A stretch of DNA of 30,023 nucleotides from a virus. The position numbers and the translations under genes are program-made. The notes below the pieces were generated by a model, which saw nothing but the letters and a program-made list of their open reading frames with translations, was not told where the DNA came from and did no database searches. The DNA is taken from IMG/VR virus record IMGVR_UViG_3300031521_000276, positions 1 through 30,023 of that record, one strand, 5' to 3'. Within the stretch, counting starts at the first letter, position 1. The number at the start of each line of letters is the position of its first letter. Of the stretch, positions 12,115 to 18,231 are shown piece by piece.

Positions 12115-12564
12115 CTATTTATGACTGTATGCGTATCCTGCGCCAACAAGTAGAATACCTTCCAGAATGTAACTGATCGTCCTGTCCCTTCTAAGGCTGC
12201 TTACTTTTTCCTTGAAGGATTTGTTGAGCTGTTCCAAGTCTTGATTCGACCTGTCTAAGTCTGTCTGTGTCTGTACCAATCCTTGTGATACTTTCACTAA
12301 CAGAGATTTGACTTCTGCCAATTCTTTCTTCGATGTTTCCAATTCCCTTGACACTTGAATCAACTGCTTTTGAGATTCCGTCAAGCTGAGTATGGATACT
12401 TGCAAGGTCTGCCTTGACTCGCTGATAATCTGATTGAGTTGCGCTGTCTCCTGGTCCGACAGTGTGACCGCTGCCGAGCATGTAACCGGAGTACACAGCA
12501 ACAGCAAGAATGACAAGCACAGCAAGGGCATACATAGCGTATTTCTTAATGTTAAGCATTTCAC
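12115..12564 (-). CDS. Candidate spanin subunit: signal peptide, coiled coil, C-terminal TM
   Basis: 149 residues from GTG 12564, which overlaps the upstream stop as GTGA. The N-terminus (MKCLTLRNTLCMPLLCLSFL and four more Leu/Cys) is a signal peptide ending near TCSAA. Cysteines there could be lipidated, but the lipobox is not canonical. Residues 60-120 form a strong coiled coil, and the C-terminus TISYILEGILLVGAGYAY is a transmembrane helix. Signal, coiled coil and C-terminal anchor recall unimolecular spanins. It overlaps the next listed gene by 369 bases in another frame. Confidence 0.5.
   Translation of the reverse strand: MKCLTLRNTLCMPLLCLSFLLLLCTPVTCSAAVTLSDQETAQLNQIISESRQTLQVSILSLTESQKQLIQVSRELETSKKELAEVKSLLVKVSQGLVQTQTDLDRSNQDLEQLNKSFKEKVSSLRRDRTISYILEGILLVGAGYAYSHK
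12191..12559 (-). CDS. Candidate inner-membrane spanin (Rz-like), TM plus coiled coil
   Basis: 122 residues from ATG 12559, with AAGGA about 8 bases upstream. An N-terminal signal-anchor (KKYAMYALAVLVILAVAVYS) is followed by a periplasmic coiled coil (YQRVKADLASIHTQLDG onward). This is the topology of Rz-type inner spanins, which act with an outer partner to fuse the membranes at lysis. The partner frame starts 5 bases earlier and runs 76 bases further. It is the best-supported start of the two by ribosome-site spacing. Another possibility is a generic membrane coiled-coil protein. Confidence 0.6.
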   Translation of the reverse strand: MLNIKKYAMYALAVLVILAVAVYSGYMLGSGHTVGPGDSATQSDYQRVKADLASIHTQLDGISKAVDSSVKGIGNIEERIGRSQISVSESITRIGTDTDRLRQVESRLGTAQQILQGKSKQP

Positions 12565-12941
12565 TTTCCTTTTTTCCCTTTGGGTTTCTTACAAGCCACT
12601 TTCTTGACCTCCCTTGCATTGTCTGCTGCTTCCCATATCAATTCAATAAAATCTCTGTTGTCCCCAACAAACTGCAAAAACATATTAGCGTACCTGTCAG
12701 TCTCAATTTCTTTTTGTTCTCCCTGTCGGCTGTCCTGTGCGTGATAATCGGCAACATGGATGCACTCATGCACTATTGTTTGAAGTTGCGCCTGTCCCGA
12801 CAAATCATCTTGATAGCTGATAGTGTGAGCGTAGTGGTCGACAAGTCCAACACATACATGCGTTCCGAGAAGTAGACTTCTATCTCCTGCCTCAACCGGG
12901 CATAGTTCATAGTCAGCAAAGCCAATTCTAAGATATGCCAT
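12561..12941 (-). CDS. HExxH zinc metalloprotease-like protein
   Basis: 126 residues. TIVHECIHVAD holds the zinc motif HECIH at residues 58-62, and the downstream helix KEIETDRYANMFLQFV offers E80 as a third ligand, an arrangement like ImmA/IrrE-type or SprT-like metallopeptidases. The C-terminus is a basic Lys-rich tail (KKPKGKKGK). AAGGAAAGGG precedes the ATG. ImmA-type proteases cleave phage repressors, but this gene is far from the repressors and has no HTH partner beside it, so its target is unknown. Confidence 0.65.
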   Translation of the reverse strand: MAYLRIGFADYELCPVEAGDRSLLLGTHVCVGLVDHYAHTISYQDDLSGQAQLQTIVHECIHVADYHAQDSRQGEQKEIETDRYANMFLQFVGDNRDFIELIWEAADNAREVKKVACKKPKGKKGK

Positions 12942-13206
12942 GATTTACCCTTTCCTTAACCTCTGCTTGCTTGTGGTCTGCCATGCAAGTTGTAGGGACA
13001 ATGTAACCCGTTATGCGCCGATACCTGACAATGGGTGAAAGTTCTTTAGTTGGAATCCACACTTCACCGCATTTCAATTCCAAGTCAATAGATGAAATAC
13101 GCTTGCCTTTTGCTGCCCATATTGCAATTTCATCATTGACATACTTTGTGGCTTCTTCAAGCGATATTTCAGCAGGAAAGGTGCATTGAATGTCATTAAT
13201 TATCAT
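12928..13206 (-). CDS. Orphan domain resembling the NrdD C-terminus
   Basis: 92 residues. The segment VRYRRITGYIVP, then HKQAEVKERVNHG, closely resembles the end of class III (anaerobic) ribonucleotide reductase NrdD (RITGYxRP...K..E.K.R). The glycyl radical site and most zinc cysteines are missing. Such short phage proteins are often labelled as NrdD, but this one cannot be a reductase alone. It lies within a nucleotide-metabolism cluster and could modulate the host enzyme. ATG 13206 overlaps the upstream stop as ATGA. Confidence 0.55.
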   Translation of the reverse strand: MIINDIQCTFPAEISLEEATKYVNDEIAIWAAKGKRISSIDLELKCGEVWIPTKELSPIVRYRRITGYIVPTTCMADHKQAEVKERVNHGIS

Positions 13207-13625
13207 TTGTCCCTCTCTGTTGCAAGCATCATCATCATCCTTGCATTTGCATGGTTCAAGTGATCGTCCTGCCTATCTCCCGCTTGCCATGCCATCAGGT
13301 GAGCCATCATGTGCGCATAGTGTTCATGTGGAGGAATTAATCGCCAGTTGTCTTTTTTATACTTCTTTGCCCCTTCGCCAAATACCCTTGCCAGTTCCAT
13401 CAATACTCCTGCGTCCAACAGGTCGAAAGCATAGATGTTCATTGCTTGATACCCGCCATGCTCATTGCAGACAATCGGCTCGTCAGGAGATACCTTTAGT
13501 TGTGGTTTCAAGCACACAGAAGGATTCAGGTGCTTGTGTGCCGGGTCTAACTTGTAAGGGACTTGGTTGATTGAATCTATTGGTTTGTATGTGTCGTATT
13601 TATCAGGCGAGGTTCCCACTTCCAT
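13203..13625 (-). CDS. dATP/dGTP diphosphohydrolase-like (MazG-type) protein
   Basis: 140 residues. The start at 13625 is set by AGGAGG 6 bases upstream and by the previous stop (TAA, two bases before), although the frame is open back to 13682. Conserved features are LARVFGEGAKKYKKDNWR, then HYAHMMAHLMAWQAG and DDHLNHANARMMMM, the all-helical metal-binding pattern of phage dATP/dGTP pyrophosphohydrolase (DUF5664-type) proteins. These remove specific dNTPs or balance pools. It is in an operon with a HAD phosphatase. Confidence 0.7.
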   Translation of the reverse strand: MEVGTSPDKYDTYKPIDSINQVPYKLDPAHKHLNPSVCLKPQLKVSPDEPIVCNEHGGYQAMNIYAFDLLDAGVLMELARVFGEGAKKYKKDNWRLIPPHEHYAHMMAHLMAWQAGDRQDDHLNHANARMMMMLATERDK

Positions 13626-13627
13626 CC

Positions 13628-14005
13628 TTATCCTCCTATATCCTCCGTTACTGCCCTTAACCATGCCCATGCTTTGGGCCAATCAAGAAATGCTTTATCG
13701 TCCAAGTACAAATCACAAGATATCTTTCTGCCATTAGGATTAACGTCAGGACAAAGAGCATGATACTCAGCAACACGATTTGGAAGATTGTCGTTAACCG
13801 CATCAAACTCAATACCATGTTGCAAGCACCACCACAATGCTTCTTTCAAATGCTTGTCTGTTCTGCAAGTCCACAAGATTACATCTATCCCTGCTGATTG
13901 ACAATCCTTAACGAATTTCACCGCTGCGGGAATAGGGGCTATAATCGTAGGAAAGTCGGTAACGGCCAATGTGTCATCGAAGTCGATTGCTACTGCTTTT
14001 CTCAT
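13628..14005 (-). CDS. HAD-superfamily phosphatase
   Basis: 125 residues. Motif I is IDFDDTLAV, with nucleophile D8, D10 and T12. Motif II is VILWTCRTDKHL with the Thr, and an acidic motif near the end (LYLDDKAF) supplies the metal-binding aspartates. These short HAD proteins of phages resemble polynucleotide or nucleotide phosphatases. With the neighbouring metallophosphoesterase and dNTP hydrolase it points to nucleotide turnover. ATG overlaps the upstream stop as ATGA. Confidence 0.8.
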   Translation of the reverse strand: MRKAVAIDFDDTLAVTDFPTIIAPIPAAVKFVKDCQSAGIDVILWTCRTDKHLKEALWWCLQHGIEFDAVNDNLPNRVAEYHALCPDVNPNGRKISCDLYLDDKAFLDWPKAWAWLRAVTEDIGG

Positions 14006-14769
14006 GCCGAGATACCATTCGGAAGCGCAACGGTGATTTGTTTATTGCTTGTTAGTGTAACCACTGGACAACCCATCACCTTTCCAACCATTCCTTTCAC
14101 TACTGGATATTTTTCTCTGCCCTGATAAGAACCGGAGGAAACATAGTGCCTTGTTACTGGCATCATCTTGCCGTGGATTATATCCCTGCGAAAGTAAACA
14201 GTAGAGAAGTGCAGAGGTTGATGCGTATGACCTTGAAAGTAAACATCTGCATCCACGATGTTGGATAGCCTTTGTAGGCTGTTTCCTACTGCGCCGATAG
14301 TCTGACCATTGCTTGAACCGTGTATGCCGTAGAAGCTAAATACAGAAGGATTTCCGTATTTGTCGTGTCCAATAGCAATTCTAAAGGAACATTCGTCCAA
14401 GAAATAATGCACATCCAAAAACTTGCATAAATCCTTTATGGGGTTGGCATCTTCTTTGCTTCTATTCTCATGGTTGCCTGAACAGATACCGATGATTTTG
14501 TCCTTAATAGGAAGAAGAAGCTTTTCAGCTTCATACTTCTGTTCTCCTGGAGGGATTGCCTGACCGTAGGTATCGCCAACAGAATCCTTTATATCGTATT
14601 GCAGAATATCACCGGGAAGAACCACCCTTGCGTTAGGGTCGTTGAATATTGAATCCCTGTCAGCTTCAAATTGTTCTTTCGCCCAGTTCTTGCATCCAAT
14701 ATGCAAGTCAGAAAGGATATAGATGTTTGCAGTATCGTTATCTATGTATCCCGCATCAAATAATTCCAA
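14002..14769 (-). CDS. Calcineurin-like metallophosphoesterase, TTG start
   Basis: 255 residues. The binuclear metal motifs are complete: SDLHIG (20-25), PGD (52-54), GNHE (98-101), GIHG (148-151) and GHTH (180-183). AAGGAGG lies 6 bases before TTG 14769, the only sensible start. Substrate is unknown; phage relatives include DNA-processing and nucleotide phosphoesterases. It is the first gene after the strong internal promoter, so it may be expressed independently of the late operon. Confidence 0.85.
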   Translation of the reverse strand: MELFDAGYIDNDTANIYILSDLHIGCKNWAKEQFEADRDSIFNDPNARVVLPGDILQYDIKDSVGDTYGQAIPPGEQKYEAEKLLLPIKDKIIGICSGNHENRSKEDANPIKDLCKFLDVHYFLDECSFRIAIGHDKYGNPSVFSFYGIHGSSNGQTIGAVGNSLQRLSNIVDADVYFQGHTHQPLHFSTVYFRRDIIHGKMMPVTRHYVSSGSYQGREKYPVVKGMVGKVMGCPVVTLTSNKQITVALPNGISA

Positions 14770-14817
14770 TCACATCCTCCTTAACTTTAATTAACCTAAT
14801 ATAACTATCTTACACTC

Positions 14818-14847
14818 ATTATAACATAAATTAGGTATAAATGTCAA
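14818..14847 (-). promoter_or_regulatory. Consensus sigma-70 promoter inside the late region
   Basis: On the minus strand TTGACA (14847-14842) and TATAAT (14823-14818), both perfect, are 18 bases apart. The -35 overlaps the stop codon of the tail-spike gene. ACCTAAT in the spacer and ATTAGGT downstream form an inverted repeat that may bind a regulator. It would transcribe the metallophosphoesterase through spanin genes. Confidence 0.8.
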
Positions 14848-16610
14848 CTTGTGGTCACTCCGCTAGGCAATGTGCCGTCTGACAATGTAAGCCCATTGTT
14901 TAGTGTGGTGCTTGCAAGGGTGATGTTGCGGATGGTGTTTACCCCGCCAGAAACAGCAGAGTAAATATAGAATCCATAAAGCAATGAACCAACTGTTTTA
15001 TTTATCGTGGTGTAGTTGAAGTGTACGTTTCCAAGTTGCGCCTGTGCGGAACTGTTTGGGTCTTTGTCATTAACCCCGATTACAATTGCATCCGTGTTAT
15101 TCGTATTGGCAACAGTCAAGTGGTTGAATGTCACATTTGCGCCGCGATAATCCATTGACATGACCGCTGCGCCTACCTCTGTGTTGCTTGTGTAAGTAGC
15201 GTTATTTACTGTAATCGTTCCCGGCATTGGCCCCCAACCGCTTGAAATACTGCATCCTTGTGCGCTTCCTGAATCCGTATGCCCTGCAACAGTAATTGAA
15301 CTTGCAGGATAGGTTGAGTTTGTCAAGCTGCCTAAATTCATTAAAATTCCTGCGCCAGAGCATCCCGAAGTGACAGCATCCTGAATTAAAAGGTTTGTGA
15401 AATTATCCCACGGGTCATTTCCTTCCAGGTCGATTCCCGCGCAAGGCCCAAGGGGTGCGCCTGAAATGTTATAACAATTCGGGCGAATCAAAGATATGTT
15501 ACTGCCGCCGATAACCGAGATTCCTTGTCTGCGGTTGTTGTATGATATACAATCCGTCAGGGTGATATAAGAAGATTGAACATCATCGTCACCCCATGTT
15601 GGGCCGTTGTCAATATCAAATCCATCACCCCAAAAATCATGACACTTTGTTCCGGTAACATTGATGTGATCGCTCCCAAGAATGTTAATGCCGAATCCCC
15701 ATTCTCCGGTTGTCCCTGTATGAGTGCTGCGCTCCCCAATGATTTCCCCACCTGTGATGTTTACATTGCTTACACCGGCAACGAGAATTACGCTGTGATA
15801 TTCAAGATTGTTGGTAATCGCTTTTAAAATAGCGCCGCTGTCCATTTGAATGTTCATATTGCTTTTCGGGATAATTGAGGTTCCTGCATTAATCATGTAC
15901 GTTCCAGCAGGGATTTTTACAGTTCCCCCGCTAGTAGTAATTGCGTTGATTGCTGCTTGAATGTTTGCGGTATCGTCATGCGAACCGTTGCCGAGTGCGT
16001 TATATGGTGCATTTTTTACATTGAGAACTTCTCCCGATGGAGTGCCGCCGCCGCCTGTTCCATCTGCTCCCCTTGGAATGACAAAATTAAGAATAGCATT
16101 TTGTGCCGTTCCTACATTGGTTACGCTTGCGCTTGTTCCTGCCGCCCCTGTTGCGACACTCCCTACAGTGATAGTTGCCGCTGCGCCATTAGTGCCATTA
16201 GTTCCATTTGTGCCATTAGTTCCCGGTTGTCCCGTTGCTCCTACTGATGCCATCAATGCCCAGTAACTTGCGTTTGAAGGTTCAATGCTGGTACAATTTT
16301 GGATGCAGAACCAAGATGATAAAAAATACTGCACAACATCATCGACAACATATGAAGTGGCATAAGACCACGGGCCGCGCCACGTTAATCCAGCGGGGCC
16401 AATTGGGCCAGGATCGCCCTTATCTCCCTTTGCGCCTGGCTGTCCACCGCCTGAACTAAACGGCAAGTTGTTCCACGCTGTCACACCATCGCCAATTTTT
16501 AGTTTGAAATTGTCATCTGTAACTACTCCCGGTTCGTTGAGTGCTAATATAGGATTAACACTCGCCCAATTTGCCGCCGTATCTCCACGCAATTGTATCC
16601 TGTCAGCCAC
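14844..16610 (-). CDS. Tail spike with collagen-like repeats and beta-helix domain
   Basis: 588 residues from GTG 16610 (GGAGG 7-10 bases before). Residues 1-50 (RIQLRGDTAANWASVNPILAL) match N-terminal domains of phage receptor-binding proteins. A collagen-like segment (GAKGDKGDPGPIGPAG) follows, then WRGPWSYATSYVVDDVVQY, like a chitin-binding-type module, and GTNGTNGTNG repeats. After residue 200, NVKNAPYNALGNGSHDD and GGTVKIPAGTYMI mark a pectate-lyase-like beta-helix, probably binding or cutting surface polysaccharide. It forms the end of the late operon. Confidence 0.85.
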   Translation of the reverse strand: MADRIQLRGDTAANWASVNPILALNEPGVVTDDNFKLKIGDGVTAWNNLPFSSGGGQPGAKGDKGDPGPIGPAGLTWRGPWSYATSYVVDDVVQYFLSSWFCIQNCTSIEPSNASYWALMASVGATGQPGTNGTNGTNGTNGAAATITVGSVATGAAGTSASVTNVGTAQNAILNFVIPRGADGTGGGGTPSGEVLNVKNAPYNALGNGSHDDTANIQAAINAITTSGGTVKIPAGTYMINAGTSIIPKSNMNIQMDSGAILKAITNNLEYHSVILVAGVSNVNITGGEIIGERSTHTGTTGEWGFGINILGSDHINVTGTKCHDFWGDGFDIDNGPTWGDDDVQSSYITLTDCISYNNRRQGISVIGGSNISLIRPNCYNISGAPLGPCAGIDLEGNDPWDNFTNLLIQDAVTSGCSGAGILMNLGSLTNSTYPASSITVAGHTDSGSAQGCSISSGWGPMPGTITVNNATYTSNTEVGAAVMSMDYRGANVTFNHLTVANTNNTDAIVIGVNDKDPNSSAQAQLGNVHFNYTTINKTVGSLLYGFYIYSAVSGGVNTIRNITLASTTLNNGLTLSDGTLPSGVTTS

Positions 16611-17025
16611 TTGCGTTACCTCCGTTCAAGTATTGCCCTGTAAAATAGATGCTGGTTGCCGCCCCGCCTGTGATGTTTTGGTCAGGGAGGTATCTACTTG
16701 ATGCGCTTCCCCCGTCAAACCCCAAGTCGGGCCTATCTCCCTTATCTCCCTTTACTCCACTTGCGCCTTTGGGAATGACGAATTGCAGCTTAACATCGGT
16801 TTGTGTGCCTGTATTCACAACTCTTGCAGGGTCGGTGGGTTCTGCGGTGAGTGTGTCAATGACTGCTATTGTCGGTGATACTCCTGCTTCACCAGGAGGG
16901 CCAGGTTCAGGATTCCCTGCGCCCGTTCCTGCTGTCTCAATGATGCTGTTGACAGTTGTTCGCAAGTCATCGTTCGTCCAATCCTGTCTGCCTTTAAATT
17001 GGAGTTTTTTAACTTGGAGTGTCAT
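16603..17025 (-). CDS. Collagen-like tail protein
   Basis: 140 residues from ATG 17025, which overlaps the glucosaminidase stop as ATGA; a GTG at 17034 is also open. It contains EPGPPGEAGVSPTIAV and KGASGVKGDKGD, Gly-X-Y stretches like those in the next gene. KLQFVIPKG closely matches ILNFVIPRG of the spike. So it is probably a partial paralogue or accessory of the spike, forming part of the fibre trimer. Confidence 0.65.
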   Translation of the reverse strand: MTLQVKKLQFKGRQDWTNDDLRTTVNSIIETAGTGAGNPEPGPPGEAGVSPTIAVIDTLTAEPTDPARVVNTGTQTDVKLQFVIPKGASGVKGDKGDRPDLGFDGGSASSRYLPDQNITGGAATSIYFTGQYLNGGNASG

Positions 17026-17456
17026 GCGAAACACTCCTCGTATGCGTTCGTTAAACCATCCGCATAATTCTGTATTGATTCTTCGTCATTCATTCCCGGC
17101 ATGTTGCCGTAATACCCGCCGTGGCGTAACGCTCGTGCGAAGTCGGTAAGGTTTTGTGCTTCAAATATCCCATCTTCACGGTACAGGGATAAGTAATGGG
17201 CGTAGTAAATTGCAAACGCAGAATCATCCTCAAACACTTGATAGTTGTCACCTTCGGGGGATTGCGCATCACCGCCAAACCAATCGGGCTGCGCTTTAAA
17301 TTGCTTTATTCCTGCAAGATTGTGTGCGAAGGTTGCGCCCCAATTTGAGAAGTTCTGTGTTTCATGGCGCATCTGACAATATATCCACTCTGCCGATATT
17401 CCGCACAGCTTGTTGGTGACTTGAGCGCATTGCCAATATTGGTCTATGACTACCAT
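17022..17456 (-). CDS. Glucosaminidase-type endolysin
   Basis: 144 residues. GISAEWIYCQMRHETQNFSN, then NLAGIKQF, matches the endo-beta-N-acetylglucosaminidase domain; E32 in RHET is the likely catalytic acid. It has no signal peptide, so it depends on a holin. It follows the M15 peptidase gene, overlapping it by 7 bases, with GGAG 9 bases upstream. Together they would cut both the glycan and the peptide parts of the wall. Confidence 0.82.
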   Translation of the reverse strand: MVVIDQYWQCAQVTNKLCGISAEWIYCQMRHETQNFSNWGATFAHNLAGIKQFKAQPDWFGGDAQSPEGDNYQVFEDDSAFAIYYAHYLSLYREDGIFEAQNLTDFARALRHGGYYGNMPGMNDEESIQNYADGLTNAYEECFA

Positions 17457-17794
17457 CTAAAACCATCTCCAATTCGTCCTGAACGAACATCAACATGAAC
17501 AAAATTGTCATCAAAATATCTGCCAACTCCGTCAGCGTTTAACAATTCAAACTTATGCGCCAATTCTTCTACGCCAAAGCGAGCAGCATCAATGTCTGCC
17601 GCCGTTCCGTCAATGTGTTGACTGTTTGAAACTCCACCGACTTCTGCATTGTGCTTAGGGCATCGGTATCCGCAATTAACTTCATCGGGACGAATCCCTG
17701 CTTCGTTTAAAACATCAATCAATTTATGATCCATGCCATTGTCAGGAAGTTTCCCGCAACAATGACATGCAAAGCAATCGTGCGCGCTTATCAT
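17450..17794 (-). CDS. Peptidase M15-type endolysin
   Basis: 114 residues. SQHIDGTAADID and FVHVDVR give the zinc ligands H60, D67 and H100 of the M15A-like D,D-/L,D-carboxypeptidase family used as phage endolysins. Four cysteines near the N-terminus (CFACHCC) are unusual and may stabilise or redox-control the enzyme. ATG overlaps the upstream holin stop as ATGA. Confidence 0.85.
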   Translation of the reverse strand: MISAHDCFACHCCGKLPDNGMDHKLIDVLNEAGIRPDEVNCGYRCPKHNAEVGGVSNSQHIDGTAADIDAARFGVEELAHKFELLNADGVGRYFDDNFVHVDVRSGRIGDGFRW

Positions 17795-18036
17795 TTTGGC
17801 GTATTCCCCCCAATCACAGTATTCAATCCTGAATTAATCAGATGCATAGCATTAAGCTGTGTCATAATCGTACTGTACGCCCCTATGAGGCTGTTGATTT
17901 CATCCTTTGCACTTGCACCTTTGACAAGGACTAAATAACAGCACACAGCAGATAATCCCACAGACAGGAATACAATGAGCAGAAACACCCAACTGCTGAT
18001 AAGTTGCTCAATTGTAGATTTAAACCAAGCAATCAT
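17791..18036 (-). CDS. Single-span membrane protein of the lysis cassette
   Basis: 81 residues from ATG 18036, picked because it overlaps the upstream stop as TAATG and has AGGAGG 8 bases before; the frame is open to 18126. An N-terminal helix (SSWVFLLIVFLSVGLSAVCC) spans the membrane, followed by a helical C-terminal part. It may be an antiholin, second holin or pinholin regulator. Assignment is by position between holin and endolysin. Confidence 0.65.
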   Translation of the reverse strand: MIAWFKSTIEQLISSWVFLLIVFLSVGLSAVCCYLVLVKGASAKDEINSLIGAYSTIMTQLNAMHLINSGLNTVIGGNTPK

Positions 18037-18218
18037 TACTTTGGCCTCCTGCAATAGCCGTAAAATCTGAACACCAACCAAGTTATTTGCAATGCCAAGT
18101 AAAGCAAAGTGGCAAGGTATACCCAATCAGACAGGCATATTCCGCAGATGGATAAAGCAGACACACCGGCTGGAGGTGCCACTTTCAAAACTTCTTCTTT
18201 GATTTCATGTGTTGTCAT
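18036..18218 (-). CDS. Class II-like holin
   Basis: 60 residues with two hydrophobic helices (APPAGVSALSICGICLSDWV and YLATLLYLALQITWLVFRFY) and a basic C-terminus, the shape of small class II holins. GGAGG stands upstream. It is followed directly by a second membrane protein and two wall hydrolases, so it should form the lysis hole in the inner membrane. Confidence 0.75.
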   Translation of the reverse strand: MTTHEIKEEVLKVAPPAGVSALSICGICLSDWVYLATLLYLALQITWLVFRFYGYCRRPK

Positions 18219-18231
18219 AGATGCACCTCCG

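Noticed and set aside
11958-12149. Minus-strand frame of 63 codons
   Set aside because: It runs through the intrinsic terminator and the CGGACG repeat cluster and overlaps the spanin-like gene end; no ribosome site.
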